Shown here one piece after another: positions 1-12,712 of a stretch of 64,000 bases of DNA. A program made the translations under genes and the position numbers. Numbering within the stretch: position 1 is the first letter of the stretch; each line of letters begins with the position of its first letter. The notes beneath the pieces are model-generated. The model saw only the letters and a list, made by a program, of their open reading frames with translations, was not told the origin of the DNA and did not search any database. The stretch is from Okapia johnstoni (lineage: Eukaryota > Chordata > Mammalia > Artiodactyla > Giraffidae), in the NCBI GenBank assembly GCA_024291935.2, contig CM044311.1, positions 17,693,001 to 17,757,000 of the forward strand. The letters run 5' to 3'.

Positions 1-766
1 ATGCAAATGTGATTAAATGACTTGAGAACATGACCTTTAAGGCATGGAATTATTAATTATCTACTCTAGAGAAAAAAAGCTAAAATCAGTCTTCAATTTT
101 AAGCTTGGCTACTACCCAGAGGATGTAATCACCCGATCTACTGAACCCAGCCAGATGGAATTAATTGTAACAATGGAAAGATGTATTTGAGGTTTTAAAA
201 AGTCTTCCAACTGTTGAAAGTTCAATGCTGTTTTTGTTTTTAGCAAATAAGAAAATACCATGCAAAACAGCATGTTTTTCATGGCTTCAATTTTCTTTAG
301 ATAATGACAGCCCAGAAATGATAAGTACACTTGGAGCCTGAGTCTTGATTTCTAAATACTGTTCTGCAGTGAAAGGAACCAAAGCTCCGTGGTGAAGTAT
401 TAATAGCTGATTGGGCGGGGAAAATTTGTTATGTGCTTATAACAATTTACGGTACCAGAAAATAAATCTTCAGAAAAGTACTAACATGGATTATTACATA
501 AATATAATATTGAACAAACAAAAGTGCATTGCAGAACATGCAATATCATTCTATTTATAAGAAGTTTAGAAACATCCAGAAGTGAACATATTGCTAAAGG
601 ATGCAAGCATATGTGGTGAGAAATCTTCTCAGTATATATAGTATGAACACGTGTGCATGTATACTAACCCATGCATACATACACATTACATTTATTTCTA
701 TATTTATTTATCTGTGTGCACATATATATAGAAAACATAAATATGTTGTACAATTGAAAACCAAGC
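1..766. other. Intergenic, AT-rich, nothing recognised
   Basis: No gene-like ORF and no repeat that I recognise. TA-rich steps occur at 720-775 just before a SINE. Confidence 0.6.
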
Positions 767-778
767 ATATATACATAC

Positions 779-1049
779 TGCTACTGCTAAGTCACCCCAG
801 TCGTGTCCGACTCTGTGTGACCCCATAGACGGCAGCCCACCAGGCTCCCCATTCCCTGGGATTCTCCAGGCAAGAACACTGGAGTGGGTTGCCATTTCCT
901 TCTCCAATGCATGAAAGTGAAAAGTGAAAGTGACGTCACTCAGTCGTGTCCCACTCTTAGCAACCCCATGGACTGCAGCCTACCAAGCTCCTCCGTCCAT
1001 GGGATTTTCCAGGCAAGAGTACTGGAGTGGGGTGCCACTGCCTTCTCCG
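779..1049 (-). mobile_element. BOV-A2 SINE
   Basis: Two Bov-A monomers head to tail, with the (GCT)n end at the left, so oriented on the minus strand. It is flanked by a perfect 12-bp target-site duplication, ATATATACATAC, at 767-778 and 1050-1061. Confidence 0.93.
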
Positions 1050-1299
1050 ATATATACATACAAGTTCATACAAATGTCTCCAACTCCAACCCAGTACCAC
1101 AAGTTTCACTTATTTGTAACCTTTTTCTCAGACAGTAAAATAGAAGCAGCTCTCATGTTCCACAAGATATTTACTTACTTGATCAGTCATAGTAGACACA
1201 GAAAGTAGTTTCAGAATTACTAATGCATACCTCTATAAGAAACTAATTTACTAATCACAATGAAATATTCTGCATATTGCTCTTTTGTGTTTGACTTTT

Positions 1300-1850
1300 A
1301 ATTATCACTCTTTGTGGTATACAGTTCAAAGGATTTTGAAAAATGCATAGTCATGAATGCACCATTACAGCTGTCATACAAACAGGTTTATCACCCTCAA
1401 ATCCTCCCAGGCTGCCCCTTTGTTATCAACATTCCCCTCATTTCTTAACCCTGGCAACTGCAGGTCCTATAATTTATTTTTCAATAACATCATATAAATG
1501 AGATCAAGCAACATGTTATATTTTGAGTTTGGCTTCTTTTTAGCAAAATGTATATAATATTTACCTATATTATATAAATCAATAGTTCTTTCCTTTATAT
1601 TGCTAAACAAATATTTCATTTTATGGCTGTACTTCAGTCTTTTTATCCATTGACCTTTAAAGACAATGAGTTGTCCTTTATTAAAGGACATCTGAGTTGT
1701 TTCTAGTTTGGGAAAACTATGAAGGAAGTTGCTATAAACATTCACAGAAAGACTTTTTAATATTGGTATAGTTTTCCATTTATTTTGTGAAAATACTGAA
1801 GAATAGTTTTTCTGAGTCATATGATAAGTATAAACTTAACTTTATAAGAA
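1300..1850 (-). mobile_element. Old L1 remnant, 3' region
   Basis: Read on the minus strand it resembles the end of L1 ORF2 and the 3' UTR; the plus-strand text around TTTTTATCCATTGACC and TCATATGATAAGTATAAAC are landmarks. It is diverged, with stop codons throughout. Confidence 0.55.
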
Positions 1851-1935
1851 TATAATGGAATAGAGCTTTCTGAAATAGATTCACGTACAAATGTTCATTT
1901 AAATTATCATAACTGTGCTAATCAATTTGCTTCTT

Positions 1936-2020
1936 TAAATTTCTTTATTTTTAATTGGAGGATAATTGCAATATTCTGTTGATTTCTGCTATACATCAAC
2001 ATGAATCGCCTGTACAATGC
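1936..2020 (-). mobile_element. L1 3'-end fragment
   Basis: Matches the terminal segment of ruminant L1 (plus-strand AATTGGAGGATAATTGC, then CATCAACATGAATC). Short and diverged. From here to 2520 I recognise nothing. Confidence 0.6.
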
Positions 2021-2519
2021 AGGAAATTCAAATCCTGTGCTAATTAATTTAATGGGGAAAGAATGATCTTTACAATATGACCCTGGTGGATTAAAGATGG
2101 CCACAAATTTACCAGCACTCCTTCCATCAAGATGTGATCCCTTCCCTTGAATCTGAGCTTTCCTGTAAGCACTTTCTCCAGTAGAGTACGAAGGAAGTGA
2201 CATTATGACAAGTTCTAGACTTAGCCATAGTGGGTTGAGATCTGCTGAAACTGTGACCTGCTGCTGTGTAAGAACTTCAGCTACACTGAGGTATGCTCAT
2301 TCGATGAGAATCTCAAGCCACACTGAGAAGTCCCAGAAAACAAGATACCAGACGGAGATAAAGAGGGAAGAGGAGAAGTTAAAGAACCTGAGCATTAGAT
2401 GTATGAGGGGAGAAGCCATTTTGCAAGTGGATCCTTCAGTCCCAGGGGCCCTAACTGATAGCATAGACCAGAAATGAACGACATTGCCAAACCCTTCCCG
2501 ACTTCCTGACTCAAATAAT

Positions 2520-2830
2520 CATGATGGAAAAAAATAAAATGTAGTCCCTAATACACTTCACCTATCCAAACTTTCACTGGAAATGGATTACAACTCTAAA
2601 TGTTAAAGGTAAAATTATATAACAATCTAGGAAAAACACCAGAGAAAATCTTTACAACCTGACATTAGGCAAAATTCCTTAAATAAGATTCAGAAAACAC
2701 CTAACGTAAAATGAAAAGTTGGTAAATGATACTTCATTAAATTAAAAACTTCTGGCTTTCTAAAGACACTGGATTTATAATTTTGAATGGTTTGCCACAG
2801 ATGGGATAAGATATTCACAATACATATATT
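2520..2830 (+). mobile_element. Old L1 ORF2 fragment
   Basis: Contains diverged ORF2 landmarks such as GAAAATCTTTACAACCT, TTAAAAACTTCTGGC and AAAGACACTG. No open frame. Confidence 0.55.
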
Positions 2831-2932
2831 CAGTTAGAGTTTTTGTTATATATCTTTTTCCAGTTTTTATTTTCAACCTCTATATGTATTTTATACTTCT
2901 TAATTAAGGGGTGTCTCAGCATGTAGAGATTA

Positions 2933-3155
2933 GGTTTCCCGGGTGGCTCAGTGGTAATGAGTCCGCCTGCCAATTCAGGAAATGGAGGAGTCGTGGGTTC
3001 GATCCCTGGGTCTGGAAGATTCCCTGGAGGAGGAAATGGCAACCTGCCCCAGTATTCTTGCCTAGAGAATCCCATGGACAGAGGACCCTAGCAGGCTACA
3101 GTCCATAACATTGCAAAGAGTCAGACATGCCTGAGTGACTGAGCATACACGCGCA
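2933..3155 (+). mobile_element. Bov-tA SINE
   Basis: tRNA-Glu-like head (GTGGCTCAGTGGTAATGAG, then GGTTCGATCCCTGG) joined to a Bov-A body. Flanked by a 13-bp target duplication with one mismatch, at 2920-2932 and 3156-3168. Confidence 0.92.
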
Positions 3156-3199
3156 CATGTAAAGATTATGTAGATGGTTCTTTTCTCTTATTCTTTAAT

Positions 3200-4640
3200 C
3201 TGGTATAATGGAAGAAACGATCTGCTTCTACTTCCTGTATCCTATCAGAAGTTCTCCATATTAATTTTTGTTATCAGATAAGTTCTCCTTTTACCAGGAT
3301 GTCAACGTGTCCCTCTTTTCTTCCACACAAATCTAGAATCAATCTGTCAAGTCTAATAAATTGTTGAGGTTTTTATTACAGTTGCTTTTTGTTTATATTA
3401 ATAGATCAATTCAATTACTTTCTTTAAATATGTCTTTAAATCTATGAATCTATTATAATCTCTTCATTTACTGAGATCTTCTTTAATGTCTTTTACTAAA
3501 GTCCTTTTACCAGGACTTCCCTGGTAGCTCAGAAGGTAAAGCATCTGCCTACAATGTGGGAGACCTGGGTTCAATCCCTGGGTCGGGAAGGTCTCCTGGA
3601 GAAGGAAATGGCAACCCACTCCAGTATTTTTGCCTGGAAAATCCCATAGACAGTGGAGCCTGGTAGGCTACAGTCCATGGGGGTGCAAAGAATCAGACAT
3701 GACTGAGTGACTTCACTTTCACCAAAGTTTTACATCTTTAGAAGACTCATGTGTATCTGTTATGAGACTTATTCCTATAAATATTTTGTTTCCAATATAT
3801 TTATAAATGGCATATTTTATTTGACTTCATTTTCTAAATGTTTATTAGGATATATAAATACAAACGAGTTTGTATATTAATTTTATGCACAGAAACTTGT
3901 TATATTTTCCTAGTAATACTAATGATTTATAAATTAATTTGTTTTCTCTAGTGATGATCATATAATTTGTGTATAATTGTATTCTTTTTATAGCCCTCCA
4001 AAGAAAGTTTTTTAAAAATGGGGATATCTGTTAGTTCAGATATGGAATATTTCCAAATTTCTTCACTAAGTATAATTTTGCTATAGAATTTTCATAGAAA
4101 CTTTTAATCAGATCACAAAAGTTTCTTCTGTCCTTGGTGTCCTAAGAATATATTTACAACAAATGAATGCTAAATTTTACTTGCTATCTTTCTATATCTT
4201 TGATACAATTGTCAAATTTTCTCCTTAAAATTCTTCATGAAGTAAATTATATTCACTGGTTTTCTTGGATTAAACCTCTGTTGCATGTCTGAGTTAAACT
4301 ACCTGACCAAGAGGTACTTATCTTCTTTTTTATATATTGCTCAGTTAGGTTCACTATTTGGCCAAAAAGTTTTGCACCAGTGTCATGCTTAAGATGGCCT
4401 GAGATCTTCCTCATTCACTCTTTTTGGGGGTTTTTGGTATCAAATTTATGCTATTCTCATGTAAGGAGCTGGAATGTTCTCTCTTTTTATATGTACTTCA
4501 GAATCATTGATGTTGATATTGAAATTGTTGATTGATTTCATAGGAAAAACTTCTATCTGAGATTATGTTCCTTCTTCCTAAAATATATATTTTCAGTTTT
4601 CCTTAGTGTCTATTGTAGGCAAACTATTTCAGATTTTCTA
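3200..4640 (-). mobile_element. Old L1 ORF2 remnant, split by a SINE
   Basis: The T-rich plus strand resembles reverse-complemented L1 ORF2, including TCTAGAATCAATCTGTCAAG near 3334 and TATATATTGCTCAGTTAGG near 4330. A Bov-tA at 3512-3721 interrupts it. From 4640 to 4990 the match fades and I see nothing definite. Confidence 0.5.
3512..3721 (+). mobile_element. Bov-tA SINE inside L1 remnant
   Basis: Head GGACTTCCCTGGTAGCTCAG with box-B-like GGTTCAATCCCTGGG, then a Bov-A body ending GACTTCACTTTC. Inserted in the older minus-strand L1. Confidence 0.9.
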
Positions 4641-4997
4641 TATCTTGAAAGGTTATTATACTGCTTCAATTCTTGTTGTTTTCTAGCATACAATTCTTCA
4701 CTGTCGGGAATTTTCTCTCAGTGTGTGTATTAACTATATCATTTCACTTTCTTCAAGCCTTTATTGTTAATGTGGAGACATCATCTCCCACCAAGTGTCA
4801 TCATTCCCCTAAATGTAACTATCTATACTGTTTTCTGGGGTTTTAAATTTTCTATTTGTCTTTGGTCATCTGACGTTTTACTGTTATGTTTGGGCATGAA
4901 TTTCTTCCTTTTAAGCTTACTCCACCTTCCATTTTTCTTAACCTGTCTTCTCTAGTTTCCATTTTATGTGTGTGTGGGTGTGTGTGTTTGTTCAGTT

Positions 4998-5193
4998 GTG
5001 TCCAACTCTTTATGACCCTATATACTGAAGCTCACAAGTATCCTCTGTCCATGGAATTTTCCAGGCAAGAATACTGGAGTGTGCAGCCATTTCCTTCTCC
5101 AAAGGATCTTCCCAACCCAGGGATTGAACTTGCATCTCTTGTGTCTCCTGTATTGGCAGGCAGATTCTTTACCGATGTGCCACCTGGGAAGCC
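4998..5193 (-). mobile_element. Bov-tA SINE
   Basis: Reversed Bov-tA: Bov-A body first, then the head ending CCACCTGGGAAGCCC. A short TG-rich tract lies immediately to its left (4970-4990). Confidence 0.88.
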
Positions 5194-5243
5194 CTTTCAT
5201 ACTATAGTCTCTTATATTCTGAAAATTCCTCCCTTATCCCTCT

Positions 5244-5525
5244 GCTGCTGCTGCTGCTGCTAAGTTGCTTCAGTCGTGTCCAACTCTGTGCGACCCCATA
5301 GACGGCAGCCCACCAGGCTCCGCCGTCCCTGGGATTCTCCAGGCAAGAACACTGGAGTGGGTTGCCATTTTCTTCTCCAGTGCATGAAAGGGAAAAGTGA
5401 AAGTGAAGTCGCTCAGTTGTGTCCAACTCTTGGCGACCCCATGGACTGTAGCCTACCAGGCTCCTCCATCCATGGGATTTTTCCAGGCAAGAGTACTGGA
5501 GTGGGGTGCCACTGCCTTCTCCAAT
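5244..5525 (-). mobile_element. BOV-A2 SINE
   Basis: Dimer of Bov-A monomers with a (CTG)n tract at the left end. Perfect 12-bp target duplication CCTTATCCCTCT at 5232-5243 and 5526-5537. Confidence 0.94.
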
Positions 5526-5537
5526 CCTTATCCCTCT

Positions 5538-7744
5538 ACAGTTCACAAATTTGCTCTTTACCTTTGTCTAATCAACTGATAAGCCCTCTTTGCTCAGATT
5601 TTGTGTTTGGTTATTTTTATAGACTCACTTTTAAAATTTATTTTCAAACCATTATTTTAGATTTTGTGTCTTATTCCAATAATTAATATTTTTGCAGATT
5701 TGATTCTGAGCTTTTTTTTTCCTGCTGGTTCTCACTCAACATGGTTGACTTATCTTGTTCTGTTTTTTCTTTGTTTTTGTTTTACTGTGAGCTCATATTA
5801 CTGTAGATATTATTTGAGCCCTGGGCTGCAGTGATTTTTATGAGAGAGGGCTTTTGTCTGGTCCTGCTAGGTCCCAAGTGCACTACTAATCAAGGACCAG
5901 TTTACCCTGAATACTTGTATGCTGAATATTGAGACCACCCAGGAAATATGAATTCAGTCCATAAAACTGAAATCAGATGGCTTGTTTCTAAAAGAAAGCT
6001 TTTCATTCTCCTTCATACAGTATCACATTCAAGAAAGACTATTATTCTTTTCCTTTCTTGATAGGCAATGTATGGGATGTGGAAAGATGATTCCCTGTGA
6101 ACATCTCATCTTGTATAGACCAGAGGTTTATCTGGCTTCCACACTTCCAGACAGTCTCTGAAAACAAACTTCACCCATACAGAAAATTCGTTCAAGGGGA
6201 ACAGACTTAAGTTGTGTTTTCCTGATTGATTCCTTGGCTTCTAATTCCTTATTTCCCTGTCTGTTCATAGATGCATTCATAAAGATTTTATTTTTAATAT
6301 TTCCTCCAGTTTTTTTTAATTGTTTTCATCAGGAGGATTCTTAAGGCAATCTAGTTCAATAGCACTACCTGAAATAGGAATAAAAGCCTACTCATTTTTA
6401 AATCCTTTTTATAAATTAAATAACAACTCTCAGTTATCAATCCTATATTAAAGAGTTCTCATCTATAAAAATTAAATCATGACTTAACAATTGTTTTAAA
6501 TTTTGAACCATAAAGGAAGACACTTTTTAAAAATCTGCCTCCAAATAATTTCTTCATCATAAAAATTCACTTAGAGAATTATACTCTCATTTGAATCTCA
6601 TCATGGGCGAGCATCATTTCCACACTAGTCTTAATAAGTTTCAGTTCAACTGACTTGAAGTAAACATTTGGTTGTCTAGAATTTCTTTCTCAAGTGGCAA
6701 GTGGAGATAAGACAACCCTTACCCTAGAGAAGTTTATACTCCAGTGGGAAAATTATATAAGTAACCAAACAATTACCACTATTTGATAGATATAAATGGT
6801 AACAAAAAGAACTATGGATACAGCAACCAAAATAAAAGAAAGGCACTTGTTAAAACCTCAGCCTGTCTCTTTGTATGTGGAGGAGGAGCTGGCATCATCT
6901 GGCATTTTTTCACCATGGAGTCGTCATAGGAGCGGAGTATTGAGAGTAAACAGCTTCTCAGGCACACAAGAAAGTAATGGACGTTCTGGGATTTGGGAAG
7001 GCAAAATAGAGTAGGTGAAGGTAGAGAGATATAAAGCATCATTGTGCATGCAGGAAACAACAAATAGTCTGGTGCCATGAGGATTTAAATGGCAAGAAGG
7101 TCTTGTGAGAACTGAGACTGCCCACATTGTCACAGGCTATGGGAAAGGAGATGGAATTCTGTCTCTAGATGACTCAGAAGCATTGTTTCAAGCTGCAAAG
7201 GGACAAAACAAATTTGTACAACAGGAATATCATTTTCGAAAGTTTTGGTTCTATTGACTGCCTTTACCTCTTGATGTTTTGTCCCTGGTTTTTAGGGGGG
7301 CGTTTTAACTTTTTGTTGAACTCTGACCATTGTGTGAAGAAGAATAGAAACTGTGGTAGCTAGAATGTGTTCTCAGAAACGAGTTCACCTCTTCTTTTAT
7401 CTTGTCCATTTTACGGGGGGATGAGTCAAGCTGGGTTAAGGTTTGTTATTAACACTTCGGAGCACCTCATGCCTTGCACTCCGTGTGATGTCTGGGAGGA
7501 CACCAAAGAGTTTTTTCAATTCCTGCTCCATCTTTGAAATTCAGCAGTCTCCACATGTCTACACCAGAGAGAGTTGTCTCTTTTTATCCTCTATTCCTCC
7601 CCTAAGCAGTTCTGCCCAGAACAAGTCACTCTGCTCACAACGTATTAAAGGAAGCCACAAAGACACACCTAACTTAGAGTGGTTAGGAAAGACAATGTTA
7701 ATATGTTCTTAGAAAGAGCAGAGATGTCGATGGACCTAAAGACT
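5538..7744. other. Intergenic, no gene or clear repeat
   Basis: AT-rich single-copy-looking DNA. ORFs are under 95 codons and none resembles a known protein. Confidence 0.55.
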
Positions 7745-7942
7745 CATACACAGTGAAGTCAATCAGAAAGAGAAAACAAACATTGCATATTAATGCATAC
7801 GTGTGGAATTTAGGAAAATGGCACAGATCAACCTATTTGCAAAGCAAAAATAGAGACATGGACATACAGAACAAATGTATGGACACCAAGGAGGGAAATG
7901 GAAGTGGGATGAATTGGGAGGTTGGAATTTACATATATCCAT
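7745..7942 (+). mobile_element. L1 3' UTR, left part, interrupted by BovB
   Basis: Resembles the L1 3' tail (TGGAATTTAGGAAAATGG, then GGACACCAAGGAGGG). The matching right part resumes at 9572, so a BovB was inserted into an existing L1. Confidence 0.75.
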
Positions 7943-9571
7943 AACAGAAGCAGAAGATATTAAGAAGAGGTGGCAAGAATACAAAGAAGAACTAAGCAAA
8001 AAAGATCTTCACAACCCAGATAATCACGATGGTGTGATCACTCACCTAGAGCCAGACATCCTGGAATGTGAAGTCAAGTGGGGCCTAGAAAGCATCACAA
8101 TGAACAAAGCTAGTGGAGTGATGGTACTCCAGTTGAACTATTTCAAATCCTGAAAGATGATGCTGTGAAAGTGCTGCACTCAATATGCCAGCAAATCTGG
8201 AAAATTCAGCAGTGGCCACAGGACTGGAAAAGGTCAGTTTTAATTCCAATCCCAAAAAAAGGCAATGCCAAAGAATGCTCAAACTACTGCACGATTGCAC
8301 TCATCTCACACGCTAGTAAAGTAATGCTCGAAATTCTCCAAGCCAGGCTTCAGCAATACGTGAACCGTGAACTTCCAAATGTTCAAGCTGGTTTTAGAAA
8401 AGGCAGAGACACCAGAGATCAGGTTGCCAACATCCATTGGAACATCGAAAAAGCAAGAGAGTTCCAGAAAAACATCTATTTCTGCTTTCTTGACTATGCC
8501 AAAGCCTTTGACTGTGTGGATCACAATAAACTGGAAAATTCTGAAAGAGATGGGAATACCAGACCATCTGACCTGTCTCTTGAGAAACCTGTATGCAGGT
8601 CAGAGAGCAACAGTTAGAACTAGACATGGAACAATAGACTGGTTCCCAATAGGAAAAGGAGTACGTCAAGGCTGTATATTGTCACCCTGCTTATTTAACT
8701 TCTATGCAGAGTACATCATGAGAAACGCTGGGCTGGATAAAGCACAAACTGGGTCAAGATTGCCAGGAGAAATATCAATAATCTCAGATATGCAGAGGAC
8801 ACTACCCTTATGCCAGAAAGTGAAGAAGAACTAAAGAGCCCCTTAATGAAAGTGAAACATGAGACTGAAAAAATTGACTTAAAGCTCAACATTCAGAAAA
8901 CTAAGATCATGGCATCCGGTCCCATCACTTCATGGCAGATAGATGGGGAAACAGTGGAAACAGTGGCTGACTTTAGTTTTCTGGGCTCCAAAATCACTAC
9001 TGATGGTGACTGCAGCCATGAAATTAAAAGACGCTTACTCCTTGGAAGGAAAGTTATGACCAACCTAGACAGCATATTAAAAAGCAGAGATGTTACTTTG
9101 CCAACAAAAGTCCATCTAGTCAAGGCTATGGTTTTTCCAGTAGTCATGTATGGATGGATGTGAGAGTTGGACTGTGAAGAAACCTGAGTGCCAAAGAATT
9201 GATGCTTTTGAACTGTAGTGTTGAAGAAGACTCTTGAGAGTCCCTTGGACTGTTAGGAGATCCAACTAGTCCATCCTAAAGGAGATCAGTCCTGGGTGTT
9301 CATTGGAAGGACTGATGTTGAAGCTGAAACTCCAATACTTTGGCCACCTCATGCAAAGAGTTGACTCATTGGAAAAAACCCTGATGCTGGGAAGGATTGG
9401 GGGCAGGAGGAGAAGGGGATGACAGAAGATGAGATAGTTGGATGGCATCACCGACTCGATGGACATGAGTTTGGGTAAACTCTGGGAGTCTGTGATGGAC
9501 AGGGAGGCCTGCTATGATGCAATCTACGGGGTCGCAAAGAGTGACTGAGTGGCTGAACTGAACTGAACTAC
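7943..9571 (+). mobile_element. BovB LINE, 5'-truncated, reverse transcriptase broken
   Basis: About half of a BovB, ending in GAACTGAACTGAACT. Reverse-transcriptase motifs are visible in pieces: FLDYAKAFDCVDH (motif A) near 8485, QGCILSPCLFN (motif B) near 8670 and, near 8790, YAED in place of the catalytic YADD. The frame is broken between 7875 and 9163 by several shifts, so it cannot make an active enzyme. The left boundary is approximate. Confidence 0.93.
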
Positions 9572-9770
9572 TATGAATGAAATAGGTGACTAACAGGAAT
9601 CTACTGTATAGCACAGGGAATTCTACTTGGTGCTCTGTAATGACCCAAATGGAAAGGAAATCCAAAAAAAAGAGAGTCTATATGTATACGTGTAGTTAAT
9701 TCATTTTTCTATACATCAGAAACTAACACAACATCATAAAGCAAATATATCTGAATAAAACTTTAAAAAA
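9572..9770 (+). mobile_element. L1 3' UTR, right part
   Basis: Continues the tail left off at 7942 (CTGTATAGCACAGGGAATTC, then CAGAAACTAACACAACATC) and ends in an A-rich tail. Confidence 0.75.
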
Positions 9771-10036
9771 TGAGAGCCAGAAATATTTGGTGAACAACAC
9801 TAATGACTAAATTCTCTCTTTACTATGAGACCTTGGACAGCTCAATTATAAGCATCTGATAACAATAGGATCTAATTCAGAGGGCTGTTTTGAGGGTAAA
9901 TAAGCTAATATATGTGAAGTCTTCAGTGTAGTGCAATCAAAATGGTGTCAATAAATGTGAGTTATCATTATTACCATCACCATCATCATCACTTGCATCC
10001 AAATCAATTTTATTCAAGTATTTCTAAATGTGTGTA

Positions 10037-10089
<53 letters not shown>

Positions 10090-11169
10090 CTTGGGTTTTA
10101 AATTATTCATGTATTTGACTCTCTCATTCATCAGAAAAATATAGATTTGACTATAATTATTGTTTCAATTCTTTCTGATGACTTCAGGACCTTTTGGGGC
10201 CTATACATTAATGTCTTCTTTAACTTCTACCAGAGAGTGATTGAGGAAGAAAAGTCATGTTGAATAATTGTTTCATTTAAATGGGACTTTTCAATCCTTC
10301 AAAATAATTGCACATTAAAAATATGTTACTCAAAGTACCAATTCAGATGATATGCTTAAAATAGCATTATTATCACAATTTGTAAAAATACGATTGAAGG
10401 TATATGTTGATTTCTCTAATATATATGTGTGTAGAATATCCTACCAGAAATTAAAGAAAAATTAAATTGTTTTTCACCAGGCACTTCAGTTTTCACATAA
10501 GCATTTCCTTCTAATCTGGGAACAGAATGCAAAGGAATCTGTTTTCCTAGGAAGATAAGATTCTCCTCATAGCTGCACTATTTTGAACCACCATTAACAA
10601 GAAAAGCAAGAAAACATCCTATTACTTTTAGCCAACCCCTTTAAAAAGAAAAAATTAATCATATATTAAACAGAAAATGCTAAATATTTTAATATTAAAT
10701 TGAAAGCTTTAAGCTTAAGGTGTTTTATTCTTTGTTTTTACAATGCCTCATAGTCATTAATTACACCAAATAATAAGATTTGAGTGTTTCAGTTTTATAG
10801 GCATCTCTAATTTTTATTGTTTACAAAAAACAAGGAAACATTGATAAAATTCTTAAATGATGTTAAAGAAAGTTTTTATAGAAATGCAGAAGAATGAATT
10901 AAATGGTAAAAATTATTCATTAGATTTTTGAAATTAGATTTTAGCAAATTTTTTTCTTGTTTCCTAAAAGTACAAACTGAATCTAAACTATTTCTCAGTA
11001 ACTAAGTCTGTAAATATCTGTGAGTTATCATATAGATCCTATGTTGCTTCTATCATAGAATAATGATGATTTAGTAGACTGTACAAAATAAAATGACAAA
11101 AATTGAACTGAGAAATCTTTTCTGAAGCATATGGCCCTTTGCAGAAAAGAGGATCCTTCCATATTTTTG
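9771..11169. other. Intergenic, one microsatellite, otherwise nothing recognised
   Basis: AT-rich. It contains the TG/TA tract at 10030-10088 and a small ATC-rich stretch near 9966-9990. No gene-like ORF. Confidence 0.55.
10030..10088. repeat. (TG)n(TA)n microsatellite
   Basis: Alternating TG units pass directly into about 22 TA units. A compound tract of this kind is likely length-polymorphic. Confidence 0.95.
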
Positions 11170-11337
11170 TGTGCCTGCCAGGCTCCCCTTCCATGGAATT
11201 CTCCAGGCAAGAATACTGGAGTGGGTTGCCATGCCCTCCTCCAGTAGATCTTTCCCACCCAGGGATCAAACATAAGTCTCTTAAGTCTCCTGCATTGGCA
11301 GGCAGGTTCTTTACCACCAGTGCCACCTAGGGAGCCC
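11170..11337 (-). mobile_element. Bov-tA SINE, body-truncated
   Basis: Reversed Bov-tA lacking the outer part of the Bov-A body; the head ends CCACCTAGGGAGCCC. Confidence 0.88.
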
Positions 11338-11707
11338 TTTCTTCGGACAGGTCAATGGATCCATCCTCTATTCTTTGACCATATTGCCTGTATAGTCCTA
11401 AGTACACTCAGGAGAACTAATTTAAATAAATAAACTTAAATTTGTAGAAGATACTCAAGAGCAATTATTTAAACAAGCTTTCCTAAGATTGAAATTTCAG
11501 AGCGTAGGGTGGATACCACTAGGCCCAGGGCAACATCTGACACAATGCATACCTAATAAACACTGAAAATTAAAAAGGAAGAACAAAAGAATGAAAGACA
11601 GGAAGGAGGGAAGGAGAAATATTGACAAAAAGCCCCAGAGGAAAAACCTGATAAAATTGTTAAAAAGTCATTTCAACTGGTAGGAAAGTTTCTTCTCCTC
11701 TCATTTT

Positions 11708-12700
11708 GTGTGTGTGTGTGTGGTTTTTTTTTAATTTATTTATTTCAGTTGGAGGCTAATTACTTTACAACATTGTAGTGGTTTTTGCCATACACTGACA
11801 TGAATCAGCCATGGGTTTACATGTGTTCCCCATCCTGAACCCCCCTCCCATCTCTCTCCCCATCCCATCCCTCTGGGTCATCCCATTGCCCCAGCCCTGA
11901 GCACTTGTCTCATGCATCGAACCTGGACTGGCGTTCTGTTTCACATATGATAATATACATGTTTCAGTGCTGTTCTCTCAGATCCTCCCACCCTCACCTT
12001 CTCCCACAGAGTCCAAAAGATTGTTCTATGCATCTGTGTCTCTTCTGTCTCGCATATAGGGTTATCGTTACCATCTTTCTAAATTCTATGTATATGCGTT
12101 AGTATACTGTATTGGTGTTTTTCTTTCTGGCTTACTTCACTCTGTATAATGGGCTCCAGTTTCATCCACCTCATTAGAACTAATTCAAATGTATTCTTTT
12201 TAATGGCTGAGTAATATTCCATTTTGTATATGTACCACAGCTTTTTTATCCATTGGTCTGTTGATGGGCATCTAGGTTGCTTCCATGTCCTGGCTATTAT
12301 AAACGGTGCTGCAATGAACAAAAAATGGGCCAAAGAACTAAACAGACATTTCTCCAAAGAAGACATACAGATGGCTAACAAACACATGAAAAGATGCTCA
12401 ACGTCACTCATTATTAGAGAAATGCAAATCAAAACCACAATGAGGTACCATTTCATGCCAGTCAGAATGGCTGCTATCCAGAAGTTTACAAGCAATAAAT
12501 TCCAGAGAGGGTGTGGAGAAAAGGGAACCCTCTTATACTGTTGGTGGGAATGCAAACTAGTACAGCCACTATGGAGAACAATGTGCATGGAGATTCCTTA
12601 AAAAACTGGAAACAGACCTGCCATATGACCCAGCAATCCCACTGCTGGGCATACGCACCGAGGAAACCAGAATTGAAAGAGACACGTGTACCCCAGTGTT
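11708..12700 (-). mobile_element. L1 insertion with internal 5' inversion
   Basis: The left part (11708-12319) is the 3' end of a ruminant L1 on the minus strand, with its A-tail seen as T-rich sequence near 11722. The right part (12320-12700) is the adjacent upstream L1 segment on the plus strand. A perfect 12-bp duplication TCCTCTCATTTT bounds the whole at 11696-11707 and 12700-12711, so both parts arrived in one event. The two parts meet within a few bases in the parental L1. This is the product expected of twin priming. Confidence 0.93.
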
Positions 12701-12712
12701 CCTCTCATTTTT

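Noticed and set aside
4340..4385. Text resembling a mariner end (TTTGGCCAAAAAGTTTTGC)
   Set aside because: The surrounding sequence runs on both sides like reverse-complemented L1 ORF2, so the similarity is probably chance within that L1 remnant.
12079..12588. 169-codon minus-strand ORF
   Set aside because: It crosses the inversion junction of the L1 insertion and is partly antisense to L1, so it is a chance fusion.
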